From Rhynochetos jubatus (Eukaryota; Chordata; Aves; Eurypygiformes; Rhynochetidae): DNA of 64,000 bases. The position numbers were made by a program, and so were the translations under genes. Below the pieces are notes generated by a model. The model did not search any database. It saw only the letters and a program-made list of their open reading frames with translations, and was not told where the DNA came from. Location: the NCBI GenBank assembly GCA_027574665.1, contig CM050654.1, forward strand, positions 29,903,722 to 29,967,721. Reading direction: 5' to 3'. Each line of letters begins with the position of its first letter. Within the stretch, counting starts at the first letter, position 1. Shown here piece by piece: positions 12,801-26,700 of this stretch.

Positions 12801-15800
12801 CTTTCAGTGCTGACAGCTGAAGAAGGTAGCTCTGGGCCAGATTGTAATGTTCACTCCTTGCTCTAATGGGCGGATGTGTTTAATTAACCTTTGTTTCTGC
12901 AGAAGCAGACGTTCTGGCAAGCTGTAGGAATGCTAAAGGAGGGAAATCTAACCAGCAGTGAACCTAGGCACATTCTATACTTCTAGTACTAAGTAAAGAA
13001 TGTTAATGTAGACAAATACTGTTTCCTAGGAGATAGGTTTGTATAACTAACTGCTGTAAAAGAAATTTAACGTGGTTCCCCCTGTAGGGTTCCCCCAAAT
13101 TAATTTCACAAGAGCCAGCTATGGTCCCATACCCTTGAGACTCTTTGTCTCTCCTGTCTGATTAAAGGCTGGGTACAATTCTTCAGCTGGGGGTCACAAA
13201 AACATGTATTCAAGGGGGAAATATTCTGCTTAGTATCTCTTTGATAGAGTTAGACCTGACAGCCTTGCTGCCTGTTCCATATCCAGCAGTGACTTCTCCA
13301 GATACCACAGCTTCGATAGACCCTTCCCAGAACTTCCTGTAAAGTGCAGATCTTCAGGTTTATAGCTAATTCTTCAGAAGGCATATGGCAAGTCTAATGC
13401 AAAGCAGATATCCTTTGCATGAAGCTGCTGAAGGCACTGTTTTTCACCTGAAAAACTAAAGCACTGTAGATTACAATTCATACAAATACAGCAAACTCCT
13501 TGGCTACAATGTCCCTTGGCCCTAATCTTTCACTAAAAAAAATCAACAACTTTGCAGGAGTGTTTTGAAAGCATGCAAGTTAGAGCTTATCTACTCTGAC
13601 CTTCAGCAGCTCCACTGCCACAATAGCATCATTGTTTCCTCCCCTTAGTAAGCAGCACCCTCCATTCCTCTCACTTCCTTTCCAGCCCAAACCTTTCCAT
13701 ATGAGAGACTTTTTAAAGCTCTGCTTTGTCATCTAGTTTTGCTACTACTGTGATCTAAGTGCCAACCTCCTTCAGTCCCAGTTGTCTCAGTCAGCCAAGA
13801 CCCTGTTTTTACTCAAAATGTGCCTTTTAAACTTGAGTGATGGAAATCCCTTCTGCTCCTGCAGTCTTACAAACAAGGTGTATTCCCAACTGAGAGAAAC
13901 ATTTAGGTTACAGCATTTTTCTTACTAAAACAACATTGTAGCAACACAATCACAATCACAAACAGTACTTCTCCCACCTCAGCACTGTGATGCAGAACCC
14001 TTCCCTTCCTAATATTGTGCAACCACATTGCAACAGTACATAGGCACTAGTGTTAAAGTTGCAGTTAAAGTACTAAATTCCTAATCCCATACTTTGTTCA
14101 CTGGGTTTCTGCTCCAGAATAGAGAGTTGTGACAGCAAATGAGGTAACCAAGGAAAAATAAAACTGGCCACAATTGTTAGGATTATGAGTTCAATATAAT
14201 TCTTCAGCTTGTTCATAGTAATCTTGGTTTGTTTCTGGTAAGAACTGATGACTCCAAAAGTCATAAGCTGTGTGTTAAATTCTTGGGTGATGACAATTTC
14301 CTTTATAATGTTGCCCAGTGTCTGAGCGTATAGAGACAGGATTGTGTAGGCCTGCTACGAGCAGAGAGAGTCTATTGCAAAGAGAAGGTTTGCACAAAGA
14401 CTGAAAATAGAGTGTCTATGTCCCGATACAGACAGTGATTTCCAAAAGCTCTTAGTGTTGGCCAAACTCACAGCAGTTACTGACACAGATTACTTTTGAA
14501 AGTTCTTCACCAGCTTGGTTTGACATGCAGCCCACTGTCCAAATCTGGTCTGCAGGATCTTCTGTCTGGCCTGAACCACTTTTTCTATGGAAATTCCAAG
14601 GAGCAAGCTGCTGCCTTATCTCAAAGAGAAGGAACAGAGGGTGGATGCTTCTTACCCATGCTTCTGAGATGTGGGCAGAACAGCACCCTGATACAGATGA
14701 GTTGTTGCTGTGCTTCTCTCTGAATGAGCTGCTGTTGATTGTAAGTGGCCTGTCCTTAAACTGGGATCTGACTCATGCGTGGCTATCCTATTATTATACA
14801 TTATGTTGCTGTAGGTATCACTCACTGAGAAGGAATGTATGACAATACACTTCTTTGTATTCATATTCTTTGTATTGTAATTGTGCGTCTCTTATTTGGC
14901 CATCTGCATGTAATGCCTGACTATTTCTCTGTACAACTGCAGGAACTATGATTTTCTTTTAATTATGGAAATAATTTCAGTAAGTGTAAATTCTATATGC
15001 ATATAAGGATACAGGATCTATGGGTTAATCTTGCAGGTTTTTTATTCAAGGGAACACATTCAACAGACTCTGGGTCCTATCTTCCCCCAGTACAGGAAGT
15101 ATAGTGCTGATGGGGACGGAAAAGAAGTTGCTGTCCTCGGAGTCGACAGCAAAGCCCTTTCTCTAGTGCAAACAGACACCATTCTGAGCTAATACAAAGA
15201 TTAAAAGCCAATGCAAAGAATTACAATAGCACCTTAATTTTAACATAATCTAAGTATAAATTACAAAAACTGAGCACTCTCGCTTAAATACAAGTTGAAA
15301 CAATTACTTTATCTTCAGGGAGACTGTCTAAGTAAATGAGAGAGATGTAAATCTCAGCTGAAACTTCTGCTTGAGGAAAAGTGCTACTGGATGTGTCCAT
15401 AGCTTGGTTTCAGCACATGCAGCCAGTTATAGTACAGGGGAAAGCTACATTAACTTTTAGTCAAGCTAAAGGGGTACCTTTCCTGATTTTGACAGATAGT
15501 AGTTAATTACATTTTTCCTCTTTGGAGGAAGTATACATTTCTTTCTTTTGTTAGCATATCTGATAATGGCAGGGGATTTTTCTGAGGGTAGTCTTGGAAC
15601 AAAACTGCAGCTCCAGGCACTCTGTAAGAAGCCAAATACAAGGGAAGGGTGGAGTGAAGTTGCTATTTGATAATAGGAATAGTCTAGAAGAAAGTTTCCT
15701 TATCTCTCTTCAGTACTTGTTTTTCAGAAAGTAATTGTGATGAAAAGGCAGGAGCTATTATTCTCTACTGTAAATTCTTTTCTGATAAGTCTTTTGGAAG

Positions 15801-16454
15801 AAATCACAATGCTATCTTCATCCAAATCCTTCCTAAAATGCATTTCTTCCATAAAGTGTTTCTATGCTGATCCACTAGGCGTTGCTATTTACATCTTTAA
15901 AAGAAACAAAGTACTTCACCTGGACCGATTGTAGGTTAAGAGTCACTATGTGCCTGCATGCCCCATAGAAAAGCGTAGTCCATGGAAAGAATCTATTGCC
16001 TCCTGGCAGTAGTTCTTTATATTGTGTTTTTACTTCTTATTGTTGATGCTAATCTCTACAGGGAAGGGGCGTTTGTCTTTATGCACCTTCAAGGCATCGT
16101 ATATGTCTGTAACTTTATGCAAATCAGTGAAGATCAAGAAGGAAACAAGAAGTAATTTTACAATACAAATTAGCTTTGCCTTGAATAGCAGTCAAATTCT
16201 GTTCTGTCATCCCAACGTAAATCCAGATTTGGTGCTGAAGTCACTGAAATGAAATATGGTCATAGCTCTTGATACGAAGAAGACTGAAGGGGAGAGGAGG
16301 CCAGTAATGCTGCATCTAATAGAATCACTCACATTATTTTAGACTATGCAAACTTTAAATAACCCTAGTCTTCTCTTCAGGACTATGCTGCCCTGTGCTG
16401 TAGGCTGCTAATGTAACTCAGAAATGCACATCTGCTGTTTAACGGTATATAAGG
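9894..16454. other. Intergenic DNA, no gene recognised
   Basis: AT-rich unique-looking sequence. Open frames are short (up to about 105 codons at 14525-14842) and unlike any protein I know. No CpG cluster, CR1 fragment, tRNA-like box pair or long simple repeat was seen. Long AT-rich stretches here could include conserved enhancers, which cannot be judged from one sequence. Confidence 0.5.
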
Positions 16455-16626
16455 CAGTGATTCCCAACCAGTCAGTTATAACTGGTGAGGTCACAACAGT
16501 TTCAAACAAGGTCATAAGCTACATGAAATTACATTTGATCACACATTTATGCTAGTATTTGGGGTTGCATTAAATTCTTACTCTGCAACAGCAATTTTTT
16601 TCAGTGAAAAAATTGGGAAACTGCTG
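16455..16626. mobile_element. Possible ancient hAT-type MITE
   Basis: The left end reads CAGTGATTCCCAACC (16455-16469). The reverse complement of the right end (16611-16626) reads CAGCAGTTTCCCAATT. The two share the CAG...TTCCCAA terminal pattern of Charlie-like hAT transposons, and the ~170-bp interior contains 'gaggtcacaacag', in the style of such elements. No transposase frame is present, so it would be non-autonomous. I do not find a convincing 8-bp target duplication, so this is tentative. Confidence 0.4.
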
Positions 16627-19600
16627 TGTTTTACTTTGTGAAAGACTGGGTGGAGAGACTATTTCCTCTGAGTCATCAGTGGGAAAAGTCCATTATTACA
16701 GGGGCGAAATGTGAACATGACAGCTAGAATTGAAAAAAACCCTACAACTGTGAACATATTCAATCTGTTGATACAGCATGTTTCAAGCTCAAAGGTGTCA
16801 ACACCATTGCTTTCCAAAAATTGTAATGAATCTATGCGTCCAAAATATTATGTTGCTATAATAATTATCATAACAAAGTTAATCATAGATCAGTCCTTCA
16901 CAACCAAAATACACTCACCACTAGGTAAAAGATGGCAGTTATTTATGCATGATATTCAACAGATGATTACATCCATCAGAAATGGCTGGACTCTCTTTCT
17001 TTTTAGCAGTGTGTGCATATGCATATCTGTTCTGGAATCTGGCAAGGAAGCCCTGCCAGTAAAGGCAGGGGATGTTGTAGAGGCAGCAAACTGGAAGCTG
17101 GGAAGGAAGGCAGTCCTTGCTGATAATCATTAGCAAGCTCAGAGGAAGGAGAGCATCCTGCCTTGTCATGCTAAACCAGCTAGAGTGTCCCTATTAACAC
17201 AGCAAATCCTGTACCCATCCTTGTTTAAGCAGCAGGATATTCAGGTTTGGTTAGGAAAGAGAAGTCATGATTTTGTACATGGGTGTGCAAAGCGCCCATT
17301 AAATGTCACTCTCCTATACTGTGACTGCCTAATTTGCTCAAGGGAGCTGTAAAATTAAGAACCTGAGACTTACTTGTCTTTGTTTTGTCTCCCTTCATCA
17401 TCAAGCACACTTGGTCAGTTTTCACCTTTTTACGCTATGCCTCAGCTTCAATATTTATGTCATGTCCCATTAAAATCCTCAGCTGAGAAGCTTCGTCCTT
17501 TCAGCTGCACAGCTACTGCATATCATTTGTTAATTTGTGAATGTCAAATATATTTAGTGTGACTAAATAGCGGAGTTTGAAAAACAACAGCCTGTCTTTC
17601 TACACAGAACTGCCAGATCCCCTAAGCCAATGCAATTAGATTCTGACCTAGAAAGGGACATCAGTGTTCAGCCTCTCATGCCCTAGTGGTCCTTCAGCTC
17701 TTGTCTAGAAGTTGCCAGTTCCACAGGCAGTTTTTGTAATATTAATATTTTCAAGAACCAACAACTCTTAGCCACATACAGCATTTAGACAAATCAACAC
17801 AAATGGCAGCTTAAATGACAGATTTAAAGCTGTCATCCCTATGGGGTGACTCCACACTCAAGTTATTAGCAGCAACATTAAATTGCAAAAACACTTATAA
17901 AGCCTTTGTTAAATAATATAAATGGAAATTGGTATATCCTCAAAGCAATGTAAATAACAAGGCATGCAGGCCAGAATACATAAACAAAACCCCAGCACAA
18001 GCCTTAGAAAGTAAAAACATACAAAGAAGAATGCTGATGTTAAGCTAAATTCCAAGGCTATGTTTCATTACTATTACTGTTACTGTTTATCAAGGACTTT
18101 CAAGCAAGTTCTGCTATTTCTCCCCTTTGTGTTTGTAACTCTGACTGTTACATTCTTAACCCACATGTTCTTAGCTAAACTCTCTCTCTGAAACCTTCTA
18201 AGTCCATATTATTTCTGGTCAGATTTGAATCAGCAAAGCAGAACATTTCCTGTCCTTGGGGGGATGAATCCACACTGGATATTAGGAGCCTATGTCAGCA
18301 CTAACAGGATGCAGACTAGGAAGCTACTCACTTTAATAGCAGGAACTAGAACAAGAGTGGCAGGCAGAATTAGAATGAAATGTTTCTACATAGAACAGAG
18401 TAAGAACTGGAACTAAGGCATTTTTTATATGACTAAAATATGGCTGCCCGCAAACTAGTTTCATACATTTCAAAATCATCAGGAGATTATAAGAAAAAGC
18501 TTAAGCTCAAAATCTAGGATTTGAATGAAAGCTCCAGCTGCCTAACTAACTGGAGCTGTGTCATGCTGAAAAAGGCCATTTTGATGAATTAAGAGTACAA
18601 GTGAGTTATGTCCCGGAGCAACAAGCCATTGACACTCTATTGCCAAATAGTTGAAAGTTTGGAGGTAGAAAATGGAGATAGAATTAATATCGGTCAATAA
18701 CAACAAAAATTGACTCAAATTCTCTTCCTGGAACCCAAAGCATGCTTCTCAGGGACCCAATGGTGCATGTGGGCCAAAATACAAATAGGAAGTAGCTCTG
18801 GTGTGGATCTAAAATAAGATGAGCAGTAGCCACAAGTGTGGTGCCATCTGGTGTATCGTAGCCCTGTCTGCTGGTCAGCACTTCCTAATCTGCACTAGGA
18901 TGTTTGCATACCTCTTCTAGCAGCAACTCAAGAGTCTCCCTGTGATCCAGACCTGTGACACAGCAAGCTTGGTTGCTGGAAATTTGCTAGATGAAGTAGG
19001 AATGTGTGTCAAAAACGCTGATGGACATTTTATTAGTCAGCTTTACAGACTGCTCTTCCTGTTAATTACGGCTTTCCCTGAACAAAGTCTCTAACCGGGA
19101 TAGGTGAGCATGGTCCTCCACACTGGCCAGAAAAGCATAAAAAGCCTTATTTCTTCCATAGCTAACAGGAACATATATTTAGCTTGAGGGACATGAAAAC
19201 CATCTTTTTTGAGAAATAAATTCCACAGCTGTTTTCTTTGCTGATTTGTGACCTTGAGATCTATAAAATCATGCAGTATCTTCCTTTATGACAGCTGCAG
19301 ATTTAGTACGACTAATGTGCTATGGAGAGCAACCCTTTTATTATAAGCTTTTAAAAGGGATGAGATGAAGGTTTGTGAAATTGATGCTGTAGGTGTAGCA
19401 ACCAAGGAGAAAGCGTGGCAATCACACCTACTTGTTTCTACACTTGCGGCTTTTGGGAACTGACAGGGAAAGATTACTTTTGATTTATACATATTTCTGA
19501 GAAGCAAGACATGATAATTATCAGGTGGTTCACCTGTGTCATGCAACAGCTATGTCAAAAGCCAACAGTTAAACCACAAGGCAGATTGAACTTGTGTGTG

Positions 19601-22600
19601 GAGTGACTCCATGAGGACAGCTTTACACTAAGCTGGAAAATTTTGGGGATGGGACAGTGTATTTCCCACAGCTGTTGAATAAACTAATTTTCTTCTGACT
19701 AGAATAAATTCACATATCTCAGGTCTCTTAAGGCTCTCTGGAATCATACTAGAATGATTCCTATCTTTTAATGCAGATAATCAATTCTTCTAACATAGGT
19801 AAGTGTCCTAGGTGAACCTTTTACTTCTATTTGCAAAATAGTGCCCCATCAGAGGTTTTGAATTTCTTTCATGCTGCACTCTTTACCTGCTTCTACTTTT
19901 TAACTGCATTGTTTGCATGACAAGAACTAAGAAACAGAACTTCTGTGAAGATACACAGAACCTTCATGACAGAATAGCTAGTTTATACCTTAGTGTACTG
20001 AGAATTTTTGTAAGAATCACAGCTCCCTCTGGACAAGGAATTCTAGAAAGAACTGTACAGATGAACATGTTTTTAGCCAATTATTAAAGACGAGCCCCAA
20101 AGTTTAAGGAAATTTGAACTCTATAGGCAGAGTAGCACTGCAACTCCTTCTGCCATAGTTCAGACTGTCTTTAGAAATGGCAGCTTAGACCTACCTCTGT
20201 TAATATCATACAACAAAGTAAGAAAGTACAACTCAGCTAAGTGGAAAAAGAATGGAGTTTCACCATCTTTTCCTGGATTGAAAGCTTCCCAAATTATCCC
20301 CAGAAAACCCTTTTAGAGGTTTAAGAAAAGCCACAAGGAAACTGTTGCTGAGTCTTCAGTGCTGAGAAGTCAAAGGAGCCCAGCTGATCCAACCAAAGGA
20401 TTCTTTACATGCTAATCAAAAGAGAGATTCAGCAGGTGGCCACATTGCTGAGGCTCTGTGAAAAGAAACTGAAAAGGCAGAACTACATCAAGCTGAATCT
20501 AGCATGGACGTGACATGACTATTGCATTTTCCATTTGACATAACGGATATCTTCAGCCACAACAGCCAAACCCATAGCATTTTTTTGCTTTCCAAAGAAC
20601 ATGAAGGACTGCCCTTTCTTGGAAGGAAGTGGCAGCTGCCACAGGACTATAATAATATCTCTGGCTTGCTCTGTATAAAGGTATTTTCTAAATTTACAAG
20701 GAAATAACTTCTTGGGTTAAAACATTTGTCAAGAAGAGATAAATTGTTAAACATTTTGGATCTTCTACTTACTTTGCCCATTCCCAGTTATGTACCTGCC
20801 TCTTACCTCTTCTATGTGTCTTGCATCCTAAATGAATTCTAACTGTTAAGTGGAAGAGCTAAGATCACAAACATTATCATCAATCACACGCTTAATACCT
20901 TTGGCAAATGGACCAGCAGACTTTGGGGGAAGTAGCATCCTAAGCCCTCACAGTAAGATTCAGTAACTCTCTCAGATCCCTTCTCTGAACGAACCTATGC
21001 AAGCCAACAGGTTCAGTGGGAAGCTGATAGGAAATGACTTAGGAAGAGGGTATCTTGTAAAAGTTACACTTCTCCATAAATTAAAAGAGGGAAGGAAAGA
21101 GTGAGTAGCAGTCTTTTCTTTCAAATTACAGGAAGAAGGTGCAACCTTTGTATGCAAGGTCTTAGGGGATACAGCATCTATCTTGCATGTAGTAAACCAG
21201 ACATCAACTCCCTTCTCTTCTGAGGTGTTTGGAGCCCATATCTAGTAGGAAAATGCCCCAAATAGCAAGCCAAAGACTATCCTGTCTAGGCAAGGGGTGT
21301 ATTTGGTCCTTGAAGCTGATCTGTTTCGCATGGAGTACTACTCTAAACCAGAGACAATACAAGCGAGAGTGATCTTATCTAACGGTTACAGCACACAATC
21401 AACAGTCCCTGCTCTCATAAAGATGTCACAGTTTATATTGACTACACTGGTGCCATCTGTGCTTTTGCAGTTCTAGCTTCCATGGGCAGGCTTACATTAC
21501 CTGCTTGGCATCGTCCATCTGCTTCTATGAATCAGAGATGCTTATGGGACAGTAGAAATGACCAGTGCTAGTTTTTAGCCTTATCAATTAATTACAGTGA
21601 CCCAAATAAGAGTTTAAGCTTGAGATTTGCAGACTGAAGTCTTCCATTGACCTGCACAAGAGAAAACCATGATTTTTCGCCCTTACACTGTGTATATGCA
21701 GATACCACTCATTCTCTGCAGAAACCAGTTCTGGGAGAGAGTTTACTTCCTTTTTCTGTTCAACTGAAATAATAATGATCACAATGCCTCAGTATGAAGT
21801 TGATTTTTACGCTATACAAACTGTCCTGAGACCAACAATTAATTTGGCATGCACCACCAAACAACTCACGGCAACGCAGATATCTCAACTGGCACTGAAA
21901 GTTTTCACAAGTCTCACTAACTAATCAGTTTTTATCCCTTCTCTAATTCCAGTAATATAATTGTTACTGTGAAGAGCTAAGAGCAAAGAGGGAATAATCA
22001 AGTGACACTGCAAATGGCATGAAAAACATCACCATAAAATCCAGTGCTCAGAGACAGCAGTGTCTCAGCTGGTGCTGCTTAGAATCAGACCACTAGTTTC
22101 TGGGCTAATTCTACATTTTCTGTTTTGAAAGATTCCACATTAATTTTGATGCATTGTGCACTGTTTCTAGAGAATGGAAAGATAATTTTATGGGCAAACT
22201 TCTCCATTATTTCTGTAGTGATTTAAATCTGTATCAATTGTCATTTAGCATTTTTCAGACGTTTGAACAGACAGGAATCACTATGGAAGAAAAGAGGTAG
22301 GGAAAAAGAAGGCCTTGTATGTTTTATGACCTGGTTGTAATTCCATCTAAAATGTTAGAGAACTATTGCATAAAAAAAAGAGAGCCTTAAAAAAGGACAA
22401 GGATTATAGGGGGGATAAATATAGTTATGTGAGCCAGATCAAGCCAATTCATTGTCTGCTACTGGAAGTCTGATCAGAAAAAATGAAGCTAAAGGTCTGT
22501 TGTCACCCTTCATGAAATCCAGCTTGAGGATGAAATTCATGCCTGAATACAGAGAAGCAATTTTGAAAAGTCAAGGTTTGATTTATTGTTCTCTGAAAGG

Positions 22601-23519
22601 TTGTGTAAAGCTTCCTACTAAAGTTCTCAAAGCTACACAAAGGTGGTTTGTATGATGAAGGGCCATCATAGTTCTCAAGGGCTCTTAGATGATGTACACA
22701 CAGCTTGGGCTTGTTTCTTACTTACTATAAATCTTATTTTTTCATTCTGAATAGATGAAACTTCTTAAATTAATTTGTTCAACATTTGCATTACAGACAC
22801 ACATGATCCAGCAGTCGTACAGGTGCAGACTTGCAGTATATGATATACACAGATTCTGCTCCATCTATAATAATGTCAAATCAAGTAAACAGTATCTGAG
22901 GAAGCCAGGATATAACACTGTTCAGTAAACTGTAGTTGATCAAAAAATGCCCCCCAAAAGCCATTCTTTGGCCATTCTGCTCTAGGGCAGAAAATCTATA
23001 ACACAGCTTGTAAGGTACTAAAACGTGCTCCTGTAAGGAAAGGGAAAAGACAAGACCAATTTAAAGCAAATGTTCACAGCAAACAATTTCTTTTAGGCTG
23101 CAAATATAAGATGAATTTAGTATTTCAGTTATTTATTTTGAGATTAGTTTAGGTAGAAGGGTGGGTGGATGTGCTTGTGAGTACATAATGCAGTCTCTTG
23201 TGCTGTAAATCAGCATAGCTCCAATGAAATTTGGTAAAAAAAGCAGCATTTCTGATCCTTAAACATGATTTTAGTTGTGCCTAATCACACTGGTTTCAAC
23301 CTTTAAGTTAAACATGTACACAGTTATATATGAGTATATGTGTGGGAAAAGGCAGGAAACAATCCCCTGCCTTATCTATTTCCGGAATAATTCCAGTTTT
23401 TATGCGACTGGCTTCAGTGTGACAATGATGATCACATTCAACATTATCTGCCAGACACTGAAGTACGGTTTCTATCCTACATATAACTGGTAAAGCCTTA
23501 GTCAATATATCTGCTTCAG
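16627..23519. other. Intergenic DNA, no gene recognised
   Basis: A 6.9-kb gene-free stretch. The longest open frame (16711-17133, + strand, 140 codons) has no recognisable domain and no coding context. A perfect 7-bp-arm inverted repeat (ccctgcc...ggcaggg) lies at 17051-17070. No CpG cluster is visible. Confidence 0.5.
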
Positions 23520-23790
23520 CAGCACACTTCAGGAAATGTGGGCCAGCTGGAGGGAGTCCAAAGAATAAAGAGAGTGACTGGCAATTAGGAAACGTGACCT
23601 ATAAAAAACAACTGAAAAAACAGGTGTTATTGGAAGGAAGAAAAGAATTCTGAGGAGTGAAAAAATAATGATTTTTGAATATTTAGCAAGTTGATGCAAA
23701 AGGGAAAAAAAAAATCTGATTGCGATGTTCAGTATGCAACGAATTAATATGCTTAAACTGCAGTAAGTGACATTTAAGGTAAACGTTGTG
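23520..23790 (+). mobile_element. Old CR1/L3-type LINE fragment
   Basis: Sense-orientation landmarks from the distal part of CR1/L3 elements appear in order. They are 'cacacttcaggaaatgtggg' (23524-23543), 'tggagggagtccaaag' (about 23548-23563), 'aacgtgacctataaaaaac' (23592-23610) and 'gaatatttagcaag'. Last comes 'cttaaactgcagtaag' (about 23753-23768), the equivalent of 'cttaaactgcagcaag' in the family. Divergence is heavy and a 10-A insertion interrupts it near 23706. It has no intact reading frame. Confidence 0.7.
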
Positions 23791-26700
23791 GTTTTTTTCT
23801 GATGATAAAGTAATCCAGTATTTTAAATAAATTGTTATGATGACACCACAATGTTAATTGCATTAAAAAAAATACATGCCAAATATTATATAGGTATACC
23901 TGATCTTGCCTTTTGCCCAGGGAATAAGACTACCTGACCTCTTATTGCTCTCTCTAGACCTTTTATTTTCTTTTGATTCTAGGCTATATAGATATTTACA
24001 ATAAACTTAGTTCCTTCTGTGAAGGCTTGAAGATCAGGCCCTAAATCTGTCATGATGTTGATAATCACAACGATCAGAAGTATAACACTTGTAAAACTAG
24101 AATGTGAAATCCCTTACCTCACAAAATATCAGTGAGAATCTCCTTAAAAATGACCTGTGATTTGATCCTGACAAATCCCAGCTGTATCCGAAATGGAAAG
24201 GTGATTTGATGGAACTTTATTTTAGTGTGATGACTTCCTGCTGTCTGTAACAAAAGTAAAGTGCATGATATAGTCAAAACACCATAATCTACAAGGCCAA
24301 AACCATAGTCATATTTCATTTACTGTCGGTGCTTTCTGATATATTTCAGTTTATGGTTTTGAAATGCTGAAATTCATAAATGATGGCAAGGTCATCTTCG
24401 TTCTCTAGAGTATACAAATAATCTGTATAATGTAGTTCTTGTTAGATGATCCATGCCCAAAGAGAAAATCATCTTTGACTGAATTATTTTTATTTTAGAA
24501 CAAGGTCCGTATGAGGGCACACTGTGTACATGTACCTCTTCTGACAAGTTTTCTGAGCCTAGATTAACTCTGGCAGTTGAACAGTGCACATACAAAAAAT
24601 GCTGTATTTTGAGAACCAAAAGGAGATTGCAGCATTCTAGATAATCCAATAGGTTTTTGCTGTTTTCCCCTGTTAACGTTCTTCTGTTCTCCCCAGTTTT
24701 ATACTAGCATTAATTTTGATCAAAAATGGTTCTAAAATTAGGATTAAAAAATACAGTGGCTTTGGATTGAATAAATTAATAAAAACTTACGGGTCTGGTT
24801 ACCTTCCCTGAACCATTGTTTTGTGCTGCACAGGTGCTACAAGGGACTGGCCATGTGTAACTAAGAATTTCTTCAGGGAGGGACAAAACCTTCCTGCTGC
24901 TTTGACCTATTCTTATGTTACAGGCTCAGCCTCAGTGCTGGAAGTGTGACAGGACCACTTCTTTCTCCACTGACACCTGATTTCTTTGTGGTCATTATGG
25001 GCAACAGTTCCTCTCTCAGTCTCTTGTAAACTGAGGCTGGGGTGAAAGTTGTGAATCAGGTACCTGTGCTGTGGCTGTCCCTCTTCAGCATTCAGATGCC
25101 AGCAGAGAAGAGAATCTGCCTCTTACTTCTATTATTGCCAGAGACTGGAAATGATATCACTAAATCCGCAAAGACCGACATCCTAGGTAGCACTAATTTC
25201 CTTGCAATTCAAGATCCTCCCTCCAAGTTCCTCACCAGTTTATATACCTTTCCTTTTACCCCTGAGACTACTATTACCCTGGGGGAACAGGGAATTCCTT
25301 CTGTCCATCATTTGCAGCCTGCTAGACTATAGTTCCTCAAATACATTTTTCCTGAGCTGGGTCCTCACTTGTGCAAAAAATAATATGCCAGAGATGCTAG
25401 TTTCTAGAACTGTTTTCAGCTAATTCTTGTTTCAGCTAACCATCTTTCTAGAATATATTTCTACTATAAAATAAAATACAACTGCTCAGAAGGGAAATAT
25501 GGGTCCTAATCTTTGCAAAGAAAATATATTTGCTGCTCAGTCATCCCACCACACTGGTGTTCATGACTCTAGCAGTGAACACAGAGTGCCCCATTACTTT
25601 CCTAGTAGGCTAAAAACTAAATGCATGCACCAAAAATACTGTCCCTAGCTTTAAGAATTTGCAGTTTAAACCATTATGGCATGATAAAACAACAGCTGGA
25701 GATAAATTTTTCCATCTGTACTGGAATCTTATGTGTTTAGAAAGTAAATGTTTATTGTCTGCAAAGCACTTAGAACAGAATAAATGCAACCTAAATGATA
25801 ATGAAAAGGAATTCTCTTGCCTAAATTGTTCTATAGAATTTTTCTTGCTGAAGTACTGAAGCAAAAATATATCTGTAACACCTATGGTAACCATGGAGAT
25901 GACACCAGGCAACATGCATAATGATTCAAAATGTGGCATCAGACAAATGTTCTTTGTCATGACTGGATTACTATAATGAAGTAGGTTTCCCGTAAACAGT
26001 TTGCAGAAGGAAGGATAGATGTGGTTAATTTCTCAACCCTCTTTTTTTGCAAGGGGGGAAGGGGAAGTGTTAGCACCTTGATATGGGCAGCAGACTAAGA
26101 CTGTGTTCACTTTGAAAAGGCCCAGCTTCCCAGGTTCTTCATAGTTGCAACACATAGATAGGAATTGCTGAAAATAATTATCTTCTGTGAACAGTCACAT
26201 CAGAGCAACTGGTCCCATCCCATTGCCTGCAGGACACAAGACCTGACCATGGAGATACATAGTTACAGAAGAAATAGGAAATGGTTCTAATTAATTTTTA
26301 CTTGGGTGTTTTTGGGGGGGGCTACATACAAATGCACGAAATTGAACTCAGAAACAATTCATGTATAATCCTAGAAACACCAAGATTTGGGTAATTTGTT
26401 AGCTATAAAACAGCATTCCTTCACATTTGGCAATATTTCTTTCTCTGCTTATTCCCTCTCTGCATGAATGGCATCAAATAGTAAGTAGCTCTCAGTCTGC
26501 CAGCTTCTAATGCAGGATCAATATTGATGCTGTTCTTAATCTGATACAATCTATAAAGGAGAGGGGAAGAATTACTGGAACTGAGTCATTTCCCAATAAA
26601 CAAAACCAAAAAGATAAAGTCGCTTTTCCACCTAAGGGGTTAACTAAAATCAGGTGTTTTGCAGTTTGAGTTACAAGGAGAAACTGATGATGATGTCAAT

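Noticed and set aside
16711..17133. 140-codon plus-strand open frame upstream of RALB
   Set aside because: No recognisable domain, biased isoleucine/serine-rich content consistent with AT-rich chance frames, and no promoter or splice context. A protein search could overturn this.
17600..17700. Faint reverse CR1-like phrase 'ctagaaagggacatcagtg'
   Set aside because: Too few matching positions and no tail motif; indistinguishable from chance by eye.
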